From the NCBI RefSeq assembly GCF_015767675.1, contig NZ_CP065217.1, forward strand, positions 1,116,001-1,180,000: a DNA stretch of 64,000 bases, read 5' to 3'. Of the stretch, positions 30,438 through 40,698 are shown piece by piece (the first letter of the stretch is position 1; the number at the start of each line of letters is the position of its first letter). The position numbers and the translations under genes are program-made. The notes below the pieces were generated by a model, which was given only the letters and a program-made list of their open reading frames with translations, was not told the DNA's origin and did no database searches. This DNA comes from Vibrio navarrensis. Its GTDB lineage: Bacteria > Pseudomonadota > Gammaproteobacteria > Enterobacterales > Vibrionaceae.

Positions 30438-30548
30438 TAAAAAAACACAAAAACCGCTGTTTTTCAGCGGTTTGCATTAAATTCATATTTTATCGTTTGC
30501 GGTCTCAATTTTATATCGAGATACGTCAGCAGGCAACCAGCTCAGCAC
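30438..30548 (-). ncRNA. Candidate small RNA or torD 3' UTR, with terminator
   Basis: Leftward between torD and purR there is a strong terminator: stem 30465-30473 with 30451-30459 (AAACCGCTG/CAGCGGTTT), 5-nt loop, then TTGTGTTTTTTT. It lies about 155 nt beyond the torD stop, unusually far. A TACAAT -10-like hexamer (30555-30560 leftward) would start a transcript of about 111 nt that also holds a TCTCGAT/ATTGAGA hairpin. The -35 is poor, so a processed torD 3' UTR is as likely as an independent sRNA. The terminator itself is certain; the RNA is inference. Confidence 0.4.
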
Positions 30549-30626
30549 GCGAATATTGTATCCGTGTTCACACTTTATTGGTTAATCTTCAGTCGAGTGA
30601 TTGCTCTATTGATAGGCCTGTAATTA

Positions 30627-31271
30627 TTATCCAAGTAAATAGTCACTGTCCAGTTTACAAAATGCAATTAATAGTTTTGCAACGCTGGTGTAGAAGTCAA
30701 ACTGGTCGTGTTGAAGACACTGCTGGTGAAATTGCGGCAGCCAAGACAGCAGCATATCTTCAATGAACTGTTGCTGCTTGGCAAAGGCGGCTTCCATATG
30801 GCGCTCTTGCTCCAGCTCATTCGAACGGATAATCAGATGGCCTAAAAAATCCAGTTGAATAGCGAGATGATCCGCAGGTTCATTGAGAGTGTCGCTCACT
30901 CTCACGCCGTGCTCTGTCATCAGCTTTTCCATCATTCTGGCTGGTTCGGCGTTGAGTAACCCTGATTGGTCGAGGTAAACGGAAGCGTAGGGTAGAGCGC
31001 CATGTTTTGCGCTTTTCAGAAACAGATCGCAAAAGTCTGCGGCCAGTTCAAGTTGAGCATCTTTACGCTCAAGCAGTTTATTCAACGTTTGTACCAGTTG
31101 CTGCACTTCAACCCGCAAACGGTCATTTTCTGCTAAACCACAAAGAAATGAGCGAATCTCTGCGCTGTGATATTTGTCCAGTTCCACTTGGCTCAACTCT
31201 TTGGCGAAAAGGCTTGAAAGCCACCAGTAAATTTCGGCACGCTTTTCGTTGAAGGCTTTGATCTCTTGCAT
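30627..31271 (-). CDS. torD: Chaperone TorD
   Basis: Cytoplasmic chaperone that protects and proofreads apo-TMAO reductase TorA before molybdenum cofactor insertion and Tat export. The start at 31271 ([20 protein letters not shown]) gives 214 aa with GAGGAG upstream; the frame to 31313 adds 14 residues. The conserved helical core [17 protein letters not shown] is present. It is divergent from torR. torCA and the sensor TorS/TorT are not in the window. Confidence 0.92.
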   Translation of the reverse strand: MQEIKAFNEKRAEIYWWLSSLFAKELSQVELDKYHSAEIRSFLCGLAENDRLRVEVQQLVQTLNKLLERKDAQLELAADFCDLFLKSAKHGALPYASVYLDQSGLLNAEPARMMEKLMTEHGVRVSDTLNEPADHLAIQLDFLGHLIIRSNELEQERHMEAAFAKQQQFIEDMLLSWLPQFHQQCLQHDQFDFYTSVAKLLIAFCKLDSDYLLG

Positions 31272-31316
31272 TTTCTTTGTGCTCCTCAAGGTTTCTCTTA
31301 TTAGTTTAACCAATAA

Positions 31317-31326
31317 AAATGAACAG
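31317..31326 (-). promoter_or_regulatory. Candidate tor box (TorR binding site)
   Basis: On the leftward strand CTGTTCATTT matches the E. coli tor box CTGTTCATAT at 9 of 10 positions, in the torD-torR divergent interval. It lies 46 bp before the torD start. A second, weaker CTGTTTATGA occurs near 31456 rightward. A single short box is modest evidence. Confidence 0.4.
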
Positions 31327-31509
31327 CGGTCACCCTGATTATTAATGGATTATTTAATTATATGTCGGCTTGTAAATGGGTGAAAAATAAGCTTGTCTTG
31401 AATCAATAAAAGCCGAGATTATTGTGCTAACTTTGCTCTGACGCTAGAAATGTGACTGTTTATGAATAGAATGAATCGGCGTAGAGAAGAATGACAGAAA
31501 GTGGTGTAA

Positions 31510-32223
31510 ATGAGCTATCACGTATTAGTCGTAGAAGATGATGTAGTGACACGAGCCAAATTGGTGGGTTACTTCCAAAATGAAGGATATACCGTCAGTG
31601 AAGCAGAGAGCGGCGTAGAAATGCGTGAGGTATTGAACAGCCAAACCATCGATTTGGTGATGTTGGACATTAATCTCACTGGAGAAGATGGCTTGCTTTT
31701 GACGCGGGAACTGCGTGGCCAATCGGATATCGGCATCATATTAGTAACAGGCCGCACGGATAGCATAGACAAAATTGTCGGTTTGGAGATGGGCGCGGAT
31801 GATTACGTGACCAAACCGTTTGAGTTAAGAGAGCTGCTAGTTCGGGTGAAAAACCTCTTGTGGCGGATGTCGTTAACCGATACGGCTAAGCAAAAAGGGC
31901 GTGCTGACGAACAGGAGCAGCACGTTGTGCGCTTTGCAGATTGGACGTTTGACATTCATCGTCGTGCATTGAGCCGCAATGGCGAACCGGTAAAATTAAC
32001 CAAGGCCGAATATGAGTTATTGGTGGCACTCTCGTCGTACCCAAATCAGGTGTTAAGCCGTGAGCGTATTCTAAACATGATTAGCCATCGCGTTGATGCG
32101 CCCAATGATCGCACCATCGATGTGTTGATTCGCCGCATGCGTGCCAAAATGGAGTTTGACCCGAAGAACCCGCAAATTTTTGTCACGGTTCACGGAGAAG
32201 GCTATATGTTTGCAGGGGATTAA
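31510..32223 (+). CDS. torR: TMAO-responsive response regulator TorR
   Basis: 237-aa OmpR/PhoB-family regulator. The phospho-acceptor is Asp53 in LVMLDINLTGEDG, the switch Lys is in DYVTKPFEL, and the C-terminal winged helix has KLTKAEYELLVALSSYPNQV. It is divergent from torD, as in V. cholerae. The cognate sensor TorS is elsewhere. Terminator at 32271. Confidence 0.9.
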   Translation: MSYHVLVVEDDVVTRAKLVGYFQNEGYTVSEAESGVEMREVLNSQTIDLVMLDINLTGEDGLLLTRELRGQSDIGIILVTGRTDSIDKIVGLEMGADDYVTKPFELRELLVRVKNLLWRMSLTDTAKQKGRADEQEQHVVRFADWTFDIHRRALSRNGEPVKLTKAEYELLVALSSYPNQVLSRERILNMISHRVDAPNDRTIDVLIRRMRAKMEFDPKNPQIFVTVHGEGYMFAGD

Positions 32224-32270
32224 GAGCCATAAATGCGCCAAAGCAGAGCGCTTGATCTCAATGTCGAACA

Positions 32271-32306
32271 ATAAAAAACGAGCTGCGCAGACAGCTCGTT
32301 TTTTAT
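32271..32306. terminator. Bidirectional terminator between torR and elyC
   Basis: A 15-bp perfect stem ATAAAAAACGAGCTG / CAGCTCGTTTTTTAT with a 6-nt loop, between convergent torR and elyC. Confidence 0.94.
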
Positions 32307-32322
32307 GGATAGAATTTTATTT

Positions 32323-33126
32323 TCAAGCAGGACTTTTCGCGGCGACTTTTTCGTTGTTGGGAGTGGTGGTCAACAAGTCGCGCAAAGATTGCCAAATGAG
32401 ACCCAAGGTTTCATACCAATAGCGTTCGGTCTGCTCTAAATAGAGCGCTTTCGGCGCGTATTTGTCCCAAGCCTGAGTGATCTCTTTTTGCGCCAAATAG
32501 TTGGTTGGTGCTGGCAAAGGGGTTAAGCCTGCATCGTTAAACTCTTTCAAAGCTCGGTTCATATGGCTAGCTGAGGTAACCAGCACCAACTGCTTCTGCC
32601 GAACAAAAGCGGCAGCCTGACGCGCTTCTTCCCAAGTATCTTTGGCATCTTCCAATAAGATAATATCGGATTTCGCTACCCCCAGCGCTAAAGCGACGTT
32701 TGCCATCATCCGGGCATGACTAATTTCAGAGCCGCCAGCGTAACCAGACAAAATCATTTTTGCCCCAGGGTACATGCGCAAAATACGAATACCTTCAGCA
32801 AGGCGCATCAATGCGGTGCGACTGAGTTCAGAGGTCGGAGGAATTTGGTCGTCCACCACATGACCATTACCCAATACCATCACATAATCGACACTTTGTA
32901 CTTCAGGTAAAAAAACCGAGTATTGGCGCTCTAAAGGCATTAAAAGTTTGCTGGCAACGGGTTGGAATGAAACCAGAAAAATACCGATAAAAGAGAATAA
33001 AATGACAAAGCAACCTGTTTTTTGCCTGGTGGTAAACATAATCAACATCAGGCCGAGCAGGCCGATGATGAGTAGTGCAGGCAAAGGCATGAGAAGCGCC
33101 GATACCGCTTTTTTCAGCTCAAACAT
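32323..33126 (-). CDS. elyC: Envelope biogenesis factor ElyC (DUF218)
   Basis: 267-aa inner-membrane protein with two N-terminal TM helices (about 12-30 and 38-56), then a DUF218 domain with VMVLGNGHV and AKMILSGYAGGSEISHA. ElyC in E. coli supports peptidoglycan assembly at low temperature through undecaprenyl-phosphate metabolism. Gene order elyC-cmoM-mukFEB matches E. coli (elyC is divergent from cmoM there too). Confidence 0.9.
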   Translation of the reverse strand: MFELKKAVSALLMPLPALLIIGLLGLMLIMFTTRQKTGCFVILFSFIGIFLVSFQPVASKLLMPLERQYSVFLPEVQSVDYVMVLGNGHVVDDQIPPTSELSRTALMRLAEGIRILRMYPGAKMILSGYAGGSEISHARMMANVALALGVAKSDIILLEDAKDTWEEARQAAAFVRQKQLVLVTSASHMNRALKEFNDAGLTPLPAPTNYLAQKEITQAWDKYAPKALYLEQTERYWYETLGLIWQSLRDLLTTTPNNEKVAAKSPA

Positions 33127-33223
33127 ACAGAAATAGTCCGAAAAAACATCACTTGACAGTAAAAAAGAGAGAATCCCTCTTTATTCCTGCTTTCCTTATG
33201 ACAGAATAGCAGCACGATTCGAT

Positions 33224-34033
33224 ATGATAACCCAAGCCGCAGTGAACCAAGACCGTAATTTCGACGATATTGCCCACAAATTTGCAAAAAATATTTACGG
33301 ATCAGATAAAGGAGAGATCCGCCAAGTGATTGTTTGGGAAGACCTTGAACGGGTTTTAACCGCAATCGATGGTGACAAGAAGGCGCTGACTATTCTCGAT
33401 GCGGGTGGTGGCTTAGCGCAAATGTCGCAAAAGCTTGCTAAGCTCGGACATCAGGTCGCGTTATGTGATCTATCTTCTGAAATGCTGCAATTGGCTGAAC
33501 AGGATATTGCAAAAAACGGTTTGCTTGCGCAGTATCGCCTGATCCATTCTCCGGTGCAGTCCATCGCTGAACATTTGGATCAGCCAATAGATTTATTGCT
33601 GTTTCACGCGGTGATGGAGTGGTTAGCCGATCCGAAAAGCGCGTTAGAGACACTGCTTGCGCAAGTGAAACCGGGCGGGGCGGCATCCATCATGTTCTAT
33701 AACCATCATGGCTTGGTTTATAAAAATGTGGTGTGCGGCAATATTCCGCATGTTTTACAAGGCATGCCACATCGAAAACGCTTTAAACTGCAACCGCAGC
33801 AAGGTCTGGATCCACAACAGGTTTATCAGTGGATTGAAGACGCAGGATTTGAGATTGGTGGAAAATCCGGTATTCGCTGTTTTAGCGACTACATAGGTAA
33901 CCGGCAGAATATGGGTGACTACCAGTATGAAGACGTGTTGGCACTGGAAAGGCAATTGTGCCGACAAGAACCATACCTCTCGCTAGGCCGATACATCCAT
34001 GTATGGGCGAAAAAGAAAGAAAAGCAGGAATAA
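33224..34033 (+). CDS. cmoM: tRNA 5-carboxymethoxyuridine methyltransferase CmoM
   Basis: SAM-dependent enzyme that methylates cmo5U34 to mcmo5U34 in certain tRNAs. 269 aa, highly similar to E. coli CmoM (SmtA): [18 protein letters not shown], the SAM motif [25 protein letters not shown] and LGRYIHVWA. It ends 2 bp before the mukF start, so it is first gene of the cmoM-mukFEB operon. cmoA and cmoB are in this same window at 45.7-47.5 kb. Confidence 0.96.
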   Translation: MITQAAVNQDRNFDDIAHKFAKNIYGSDKGEIRQVIVWEDLERVLTAIDGDKKALTILDAGGGLAQMSQKLAKLGHQVALCDLSSEMLQLAEQDIAKNGLLAQYRLIHSPVQSIAEHLDQPIDLLLFHAVMEWLADPKSALETLLAQVKPGGAASIMFYNHHGLVYKNVVCGNIPHVLQGMPHRKRFKLQPQQGLDPQQVYQWIEDAGFEIGGKSGIRCFSDYIGNRQNMGDYQYEDVLALERQLCRQEPYLSLGRYIHVWAKKKEKQE

Positions 34034-34035
34034 CA

Positions 34036-35373
34036 ATGAGTGAGACAACTCTCAATGCTGCAGAGCAACCAATCGATGAATTGGTGAGCTGGGTTAAGCA
34101 GCACGATTTCTCATTGAACCTGACCACAGAACGTCTGGCATTTTTGATAGCCATCGCGGTGTTAAGTAACGAAAGGTTTGATGAAGAGTTGGGTGAAGGT
34201 GAATTGCATGATGCATTTACTATCGTCACTCGATTATTTGAAGAAACAGGCGAGGCGTCGGCGTTTCGAGCCAACAACGCAATTAACGAACTGGTTAAAC
34301 AGCGCCTTATTAGCCGATTTACCAGTGAAGTGACCGAGGGAGCCAGTATCTATCGTTTGTCACCACTGGCGATAGGCATCACTGACTATTACGTCCGTCA
34401 CCGCGAATTTTCCAAACTTCGCCTCTCGATTCAGCTCTCTATGGTGGCTGGTGAAATGGCCAGAGCCATTGACGCCGCTCAGAAGGGGGGAACCGCAGGG
34501 CATTGGAAGAAAAATGTCTACGGGGTGCTCAAGTACTCGGTCGGTGAGATTTTTGATCAGATCGATCTCAACCAGCGTGTGATGGATGAACAGCAGCAAT
34601 CGGTTAAACAGCAGATTGCCGACTTGCTCAACAAAGACTGGCGTGATGCGATCAACAACTGTGAGTCTCTGCTGTCTGAAACCTCCAATACACTCAAAGA
34701 GTTACAAGATACGCTACAAGCGGCAGGCGACGAGCTACAAACGCAGATTTTGGATATCCAAGAGCTGGTTTATGGCGATCCTGAACTGGAGTTTATTGAG
34801 GAGACGCTGTTTGGTTTGCAGATGAAGCTTGATCGCATCGTCAGTTGGGGACAGCAGGCGATTGATTTGTGGATCGGCTATGACCGCCACGTGCACAAGT
34901 TCATCCGTACGGCTATCGATATGGATAAGAACCGCGCCTTTAGTTCGCGCCTACGCCAATCGGTGAAGGACTACTTTGATCTGCCTTGGTATCTCACCTA
35001 TGCCGATGCAGAGCGCCTGAGCGATCTTCGCGATGAAGCGCTGATGCTGCGTGATGAAGAAGTCACCGGACAAGTCCCCACAGAAGTGGAATATGAAGAG
35101 TTTCAACAAGTCAATGATGAGCTTGCTGAGCGCATTGGCGGCATGCTTAAAGCGCATAAAGAGCAGGGCAGACCGATTGATCTCGGCACAGTACTGCGCG
35201 ATTACCTCGCGCAACACCCTCAGACTCATCATTTTGATTTAGCACGAATGGTTATCGACCAAGCGGTCCGTCTTGGTTATTCCGAGTCGGATTATCAGGC
35301 GATTCAGCCCGATTGGCAGGCGATCAACGATTTTGGTGCAAAGGTACAAGCAAATGTCATCGACCGATATTAA
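34036..35373 (+). CDS. mukF: Chromosome partition protein MukF (kleisin)
   Basis: Kleisin subunit of the MukBEF SMC-like condensin. The start at 34036 ([20 protein letters not shown]), AGGA upstream, gives 445 aa as in V. cholerae. An N-terminal winged-helix dimerisation domain is followed by a long helical bundle and a C-terminal winged helix that caps the MukB head. The frame open from 33958 lies inside cmoM and is not used. It overlaps mukE by 20 bp. Confidence 0.97.
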   Translation: MSETTLNAAEQPIDELVSWVKQHDFSLNLTTERLAFLIAIAVLSNERFDEELGEGELHDAFTIVTRLFEETGEASAFRANNAINELVKQRLISRFTSEVTEGASIYRLSPLAIGITDYYVRHREFSKLRLSIQLSMVAGEMARAIDAAQKGGTAGHWKKNVYGVLKYSVGEIFDQIDLNQRVMDEQQQSVKQQIADLLNKDWRDAINNCESLLSETSNTLKELQDTLQAAGDELQTQILDIQELVYGDPELEFIEETLFGLQMKLDRIVSWGQQAIDLWIGYDRHVHKFIRTAIDMDKNRAFSSRLRQSVKDYFDLPWYLTYADAERLSDLRDEALMLRDEEVTGQVPTEVEYEEFQQVNDELAERIGGMLKAHKEQGRPIDLGTVLRDYLAQHPQTHHFDLARMVIDQAVRLGYSESDYQAIQPDWQAINDFGAKVQANVIDRY

Positions 35374-36076
35374 TGAATACATGCCAGAGAATCTGGCCAA
35401 AGCGATTTGTAACCCGCTTTTTCCCGCTTTAGATAGCATGCTGCGTGCAGGCCGTCACATCTCCAGCGAAGATCTGGATAACCACGCGCTACTTTGTGAC
35501 TTTGAAGTCGAGCTATCGTCTTTTTATCAGCGTTACAACACCGAGCTGGTGAAAGCGCCCGAAGGCTTTTTCTATCTGCGTCCGCGCTCGACCTCGCTGA
35601 TTGGCCGCAGTGTTTTGTCTGAACTGGACATGCTGGTGGGCAAAGTGCTCTGTTTTCTTTATCTCAGCCCAGAACGTTTGGCGCACGAAGGCATCTTCAC
35701 CAATCAAGAACTGTACGAAGAGCTGCTAGCGTTGGCAGATGAGAAGAAGCTGATGAAGTTGGTCACTAATCGCGCTTCGGGCTCTGATCTTGATCGCGAA
35801 AAGCTGTTTGAGAAAGTGCGCACCTCACTTCGTCGTCTGCGCCGTCTTGGTATGATCATCCATATCGGTGATACCGGTAAGTTCAGCATCAGTGAAGCGG
35901 TATTCCGCTTTGGCGCTGACGTTCGCCTTGGCGATGACATGCGTGAAGCGCAGCTTCGCCTCATCCGTGACGGTGAAGCGGTGGTGCACACCAAAGAGCC
36001 AACACAAGGCAGCTTATTGGCTGATGAAGACGATAGTGAATTTAACGAGCAAGCAGAATTAGAGGGTGAAGCATGA
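35354..36076 (+). CDS. mukE: Chromosome partition protein MukE
   Basis: KITE subunit linking MukF and the MukB heads. The start at 35354 ([18 protein letters not shown]), with AAGGT upstream, gives 240 aa. Conserved [38 protein letters not shown] and [20 protein letters not shown] are present. The C-terminus is acidic. It overlaps both mukF and mukB, which suggests tight stoichiometric coupling. Confidence 0.97.
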   Translation: MSSTDINEYMPENLAKAICNPLFPALDSMLRAGRHISSEDLDNHALLCDFEVELSSFYQRYNTELVKAPEGFFYLRPRSTSLIGRSVLSELDMLVGKVLCFLYLSPERLAHEGIFTNQELYEELLALADEKKLMKLVTNRASGSDLDREKLFEKVRTSLRRLRRLGMIIHIGDTGKFSISEAVFRFGADVRLGDDMREAQLRLIRDGEAVVHTKEPTQGSLLADEDDSEFNEQAELEGEA

Positions 36077-39000
36077 TTGAAAGAGGTAAGTATCAATCGC
36101 TGACCATGGTCAACTGGAACGGCTTCTTTGCTCGTACTTTTGATATCGATGGTCTGGTGACGACTCTCTCGGGCGGCAACGGCGCGGGTAAATCGACCAC
36201 CATGGCGGCATTTATCACCGCTTTGATCCCTGACCAAAGCTTGTTGCATTTTCGCAATACCACTGAAGCAGGGAGTAGCCAAGCTTCACGTGACAAAGGT
36301 CTCTACGGTAAATTGCAGCCAGGTGCCTGCTATGCGGCGCTGGATGTGGTGAACTCGCGCAATCAACGTTTGCTGTTTGCAGTGAAACTGCAGCAAGTGG
36401 CAGGTCGCGATAAAAAAGTCGACATCAAACCGTTTGTGATTCAAGGCTTGCCGAGCCATGTGAAGCCGACCGATGTGCTGATCGAAACCGTTTCGTCAAC
36501 TCAGGCTCGCGTGCGCCAATTGAATGACGTGAAAGAGTGTGTCGGCCAATTTGAAGGCGCACATTTTAAATCGTTCCCATCGATTGTCGATTATCACTCG
36601 CAAATGTTTGAGTTTGGCGTAATCCCGAAAAAGCTGCGTAACTCGAGCGACCGCTCTAAGTTCTACCGCCTGATTGAAGCCTCGCTTTATGGTGGTATCT
36701 CAAGCGCAATCACCCGCTCTTTGCGCGATTATCTCTTACCGCAAAACGGTGGGGTGAAAAAAGCCTTCCAAGACATGGAATCGGCTCTGCGCGAAAACCG
36801 CATGACGCTGGAAGCGATAAAAACCACGCAGGCGGATCGTGATCTGTTCAAACACCTGATCACCGAATCAACCAATTACGTGGCTGCTGATTACATGCGC
36901 CACGCCAACGATCGCCGCAACAAGTTAGAACAAACACTTTCTCTGCGCTCTGAGCTGTTTGGCTCACGCGAAATGCTGATTGAGCAAAATAGCTTACTGA
37001 CTCGCGTTCAGGAAGAGCTGGCGCTGTTGATCGAGTCGGAATCAGCATTAGAACAAGATTATCAAGCGGCGTCGGATCACTTGCAGTTGGTACAAAACGC
37101 CTTGCGTCAACAAGAGAAGATCGAGCGTTACCAAGAAGATCTTGAAGAACTGAACGAGCGTCTCGAAGAGCAGAGCATGGTCGTTGAGGAAGCGCAAGAG
37201 CGCGTATTGATGGTCGAAGAGCAAGCGACGGTTGCCGAAGAAGAGGTCGACAGCCTCAAGACTCAGCTCGCTGACTATCAGCAGGCGCTGGATGTGCAAC
37301 AAACGCGCGCGCTTCAATACCAGCAAGCGGTGCAAGCGCTGGAAAAAGCCAAACTGCTGCTTGGCAATGATGAACTGAGCGCGGAAAGTGCACCGTCATT
37401 GGTTGCACAGCTCAAAGAGAGCGAAGCGCAGCAAACCCAAGCCCTATTAGCGCTTAAACATAAACTGGATATGTCTTCGGCCGCTGCGCAGCAGTTTGAA
37501 ACGGCGCTCAAGTGGTTACAAAGTATCACCGGCCCCGTTGAGCGTGCGTCAGCAGCAGAGAAAGCTCGCAGCGTCATGCAACAAGCGCGTGAGGCGCAGC
37601 AGTTGCTGAGCAATGAATCGCAGTGGCGCGCACAGCATCGTGATTTGGAACGTAGCCTGAACGCACAGCGTCAAGCCCGAGAAATGGCGGATGAATATCG
37701 CAAGCAGCACAATGTCTCGCTAAGCGATGAACTGGTGTTCGAGCAGGAGCGTGAGCGTCACCACGAGCTGATTGATTCTCTGGAGATGAGCTTAGAAGAA
37801 GCCCGTGAACAGCGCAGTGAGCAGCGCCGTCTTGAACAAGACACCCGCGCTGAGATCGAACATTTGCAAGCGCTCGCGCCGAGTTGGATTGCGGCCAATG
37901 ATGCGCTGGCGAAACTCCGAGAGCAAAGTGGCGCCGAGCTTGCCGACAGCCAATCGGTAATGTCACAGATGCAGATGGTGCTCGAGCGCGAAAAAACGCT
38001 GTCAGTGAGCAAAGACAAATTGGCAGAGCGACGCGCCAAACTAGAAAGCGAGATTGGGCGTTTGGCATCGCCGGGCGGCTCGAACGATCCGCGCTTGAAA
38101 GGTCTAGCAGATACGCTTGGCGGGGTCCTGCTATCGGAGATTTACGATGACATCACCATCGATGATGCGCCGTACTTTAGTGCCATGTACGGCCCAGCGC
38201 GTCATGCCATCGTGGTGTCTGATCTGTCCGGTATCGAAGAGAAATTAGTTGAGCTCGACGACTGTCCCGAAGATCTCTACATCATTGAAGGAGATATCGA
38301 CGCCTTTGATGACAGTTCATTCAACGCCGAAGAGCTGCATGGTGCGGTATGCGTGCGCTTGAATGAGCGTCAAATGCGTTACTCGCGCTTACCGGAAATT
38401 CCACTGTTCGGCCGTGCGGCGCGTGAGCAGCGTTTAGAATTGCTGCGAAGCGAGCGTGAAGAGGTGGTTGAGCAGCATGCTAAAGCGGCGTTTGATGCGC
38501 AGAAAATGCAGCGTCTGTTCCAAGCCTTCAACCAGTTTGTTGCTGAACATATCCAAGTTGCGTTTGCCGCTGACCCTGAGCTGGCGCTGAGTAAAGCGCG
38601 TGATACGCACAACCAGTTGACTCGCACCTTAAGCGAGTTAGAAGGCAAAGAGCAACAATATCGCGCGCAGATCAGTAGCAGTAAGCAAGCCTTGGTGCTA
38701 CTAGACAAACTTGCGCCGAACATGCGATTGGTTGACGACGAGACGATCGAAGCGCGCTTTGCCGAAGTTGAAGCGCAAATCAGCCAACTTACTCAAGCGA
38801 AAGCCTTTATCAGCGAGCATGGAAAATCGGTCGCGGAACTGGAAAAAATGGCGTCGGTGTTGGAGGCTGATCCAGAGCAGTTTGACGCGCTTGAGGCCCA
38901 GGTTGCGCGCGCCGATCTCGCTCTGCAAGATCTGAAAAAGCAGATTTTTGCGCTGTCGGATCTGGTGGAACGTCGCCACTACTTTGCTTATTCCGATTCG

Positions 39001-40530
39001 GTTGCTCTGCTTAACCAAGGCAGCGAGTTCAGTGAACAGCTTCGCGCCAAGTTGGTGGAAGCGGAGCGCAGCCGTACACGTTATCGCGAAGCGCTGAAAC
39101 AAGCCCAAGGGCAAATGAATCAGTACAATCAGGTGCTGGCTTCACTTAAGAGTTCGTATCAAGCCAAACTGGAAACGGTACAAGAGTTTAAGCAAGAGTT
39201 GGCAGAGTTTGGTGTGCATGCCGATGACGGCGCGCAAGAGCGAGCCATTCGTCGTCGTGATGAACTGCATGAGCGCCTGCACACTTCGCGCAGTCGCAAG
39301 AGCGAATACGAGCGCACCATCACCTCGACCGAGCTTGAAATGAAAGGCCTCGCCAAGCGTCTGAAAAAAGTGCAGAAAGATTACAGCGATCTGCGCACTT
39401 TTGTTGTGGCCGCCAAAGCAGGTTGGTGCTCGGTATTGCGTTTAGCACGCGAAAACGACGTTGAACGTCGTCTGCACAAACGTGAGCTCGCTTACCTTTC
39501 GGCCGATGAGCTGCGCTCAATGTCGGATAAATCGCTCGGCGCGTTGCGTTTAGCGGTGGCGAATAATGACGATCTGCGTGACGCGCTGCGTTTGTCGGAA
39601 GATAACTCGCGTCCAGAACGCAAAGTCCTGTTCTACATTGCGGTGTATCAGCATCTGCGTGAGCGCATCCGCCAAGACATCATCCGTACCGATGATCCGG
39701 TGGAAGCGATTGAAGAGATGGAAGTGGAACTGGCTCGTTTGACTGAAGAATTGACGCTGCGCGAAAACCGCCTAGCGATCAGTTCGGAATCGGCCGCGAG
39801 TATCATCCAGAAAACCATTCAGCGTGAGCAAAATCGTATCCGCATGCTTAACCAAGGCTTGTCCAACATCGCCTTTGGTCAGGTGAAAGGGGTGCGACTG
39901 AATGTCAAAGTGCGGGAAAGCCATGAACTGTTACTGAACGGTTTGGCAGCGCAGCAAGAACAGCACAAAGATCTGTTTGAATCGCCGCGTTACACCTTCT
40001 CGGAAGCGATGGCGAAACTGTTCCAACGCGTTAATCCACACATTGATATGGGCCAACGCTCGCCGCAAGTCCTTGGTGAAGAACTGCTCGATTACCGCAA
40101 TTACCTCGAGTTGAGCATTGAGGTCAACCGTGGTTCAGATGGTTGGTTACAGGCCGAATCGGGCGCGCTATCGACCGGTGAAGCGATCGGTACTGGTCAG
40201 TCGATTTTGCTGATGGTGGTGCAAAGTTGGGAAGAAGAGTCGCGTCGTTTGCGCAGCAAAGACATTGTCCCTTGTCGCTTGCTGTTCCTAGATGAAGCCG
40301 CGCGTCTCGATGCGAAATCGATCTCGACGCTGTTCGAGCTGTGTGATCGTCTCGACATGCAACTCTTGATCGCCGCGCCTGAGAACATCAGCCCGGAGAA
40401 AGGCACAACCTACAAACTGGTGCGCAAAGTGTTTAAAGATCATGAACACGTGCACGTGGTTGGACTGCGCGGATTTGGTCAAGAGAAGAAGCCAAAGAGC
40501 GAGGCTCAGGAGCTGCTGGAAGCGTTCTAA
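36073..40530 (+). CDS. mukB: Chromosome partition protein MukB (SMC-like ATPase)
   Basis: 1485-aa SMC-like ATPase: head, long coiled coil, central hinge, coiled coil, head. Walker A is [15 protein letters not shown] (Gly34 to Ser41). The ABC signature is [19 protein letters not shown] and Walker B is [14 protein letters not shown]. The hinge region near residues 660-780 includes [20 protein letters not shown], the zone that in E. coli contacts topoisomerase IV. The ATG overlaps the mukE stop by 4 bp. Terminator at 40548. Confidence 0.98.
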   Translation: MIERGKYQSLTMVNWNGFFARTFDIDGLVTTLSGGNGAGKSTTMAAFITALIPDQSLLHFRNTTEAGSSQASRDKGLYGKLQPGACYAALDVVNSRNQRLLFAVKLQQVAGRDKKVDIKPFVIQGLPSHVKPTDVLIETVSSTQARVRQLNDVKECVGQFEGAHFKSFPSIVDYHSQMFEFGVIPKKLRNSSDRSKFYRLIEASLYGGISSAITRSLRDYLLPQNGGVKKAFQDMESALRENRMTLEAIKTTQADRDLFKHLITESTNYVAADYMRHANDRRNKLEQTLSLRSELFGSREMLIEQNSLLTRVQEELALLIESESALEQDYQAASDHLQLVQNALRQQEKIERYQEDLEELNERLEEQSMVVEEAQERVLMVEEQATVAEEEVDSLKTQLADYQQALDVQQTRALQYQQAVQALEKAKLLLGNDELSAESAPSLVAQLKESEAQQTQALLALKHKLDMSSAAAQQFETALKWLQSITGPVERASAAEKARSVMQQAREAQQLLSNESQWRAQHRDLERSLNAQRQAREMADEYRKQHNVSLSDELVFEQERERHHELIDSLEMSLEEAREQRSEQRRLEQDTRAEIEHLQALAPSWIAANDALAKLREQSGAELADSQSVMSQMQMVLEREKTLSVSKDKLAERRAKLESEIGRLASPGGSNDPRLKGLADTLGGVLLSEIYDDITIDDAPYFSAMYGPARHAIVVSDLSGIEEKLVELDDCPEDLYIIEGDIDAFDDSSFNAEELHGAVCVRLNERQMRYSRLPEIPLFGRAAREQRLELLRSEREEVVEQHAKAAFDAQKMQRLFQAFNQFVAEHIQVAFAADPELALSKARDTHNQLTRTLSELEGKEQQYRAQISSSKQALVLLDKLAPNMRLVDDETIEARFAEVEAQISQLTQAKAFISEHGKSVAELEKMASVLEADPEQFDALEAQVARADLALQDLKKQIFALSDLVERRHYFAYSDSVALLNQGSEFSEQLRAKLVEAERSRTRYREALKQAQGQMNQYNQVLASLKSSYQAKLETVQEFKQELAEFGVHADDGAQERAIRRRDELHERLHTSRSRKSEYERTITSTELEMKGLAKRLKKVQKDYSDLRTFVVAAKAGWCSVLRLARENDVERRLHKRELAYLSADELRSMSDKSLGALRLAVANNDDLRDALRLSEDNSRPERKVLFYIAVYQHLRERIRQDIIRTDDPVEAIEEMEVELARLTEELTLRENRLAISSESAASIIQKTIQREQNRIRMLNQGLSNIAFGQVKGVRLNVKVRESHELLLNGLAAQQEQHKDLFESPRYTFSEAMAKLFQRVNPHIDMGQRSPQVLGEELLDYRNYLELSIEVNRGSDGWLQAESGALSTGEAIGTGQSILLMVVQSWEEESRRLRSKDIVPCRLLFLDEAARLDAKSISTLFELCDRLDMQLLIAAPENISPEKGTTYKLVRKVFKDHEHVHVVGLRGFGQEKKPKSEAQELLEAF

Positions 40531-40547
40531 TCCTTCCAATGTAAGTT

Positions 40548-40580
40548 AAACACCCGCCCGATATGGCGGGTGTTTTTGAT
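40548..40580 (+). terminator. Rho-independent terminator of the mukFEB operon
   Basis: An 11-bp stem AAACACCCGCC / GGCGGGTGTTT with a 6-nt loop followed by TTGATTTT, 17 bp after the mukB stop. Confidence 0.93.
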
Positions 40581-40698
40581 TTTGGCCGAAATTAAAAGCA
40601 AAAAATGCCGATCATCACCGCATGTTCGCTACCAATTGCAACTGTTCGTTATGTGAACGGGATGTTAATATAAACCAGCGATGACAGAGGAAGATGCA

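Noticed and set aside
30491..30501. Possible PurR operator half site (CGTTTGCG)
   Set aside because: Only one half matches the 16-bp consensus; the other half matches about two of seven bases. It also lies upstream of the terminator that precedes purR.
33958..34035. Longer N-terminus for mukF inside cmoM
   Set aside because: It would overlap 76 bp of cmoM; the ATG at 34036 gives the exact family length and has an AGGA site.
37574..38068. 164-codon frame antisense to mukB
   Set aside because: It mirrors the GC-rich coiled-coil coding sequence of mukB; composition is that of an antisense shadow (Arg/Ala/His/Cys-rich).
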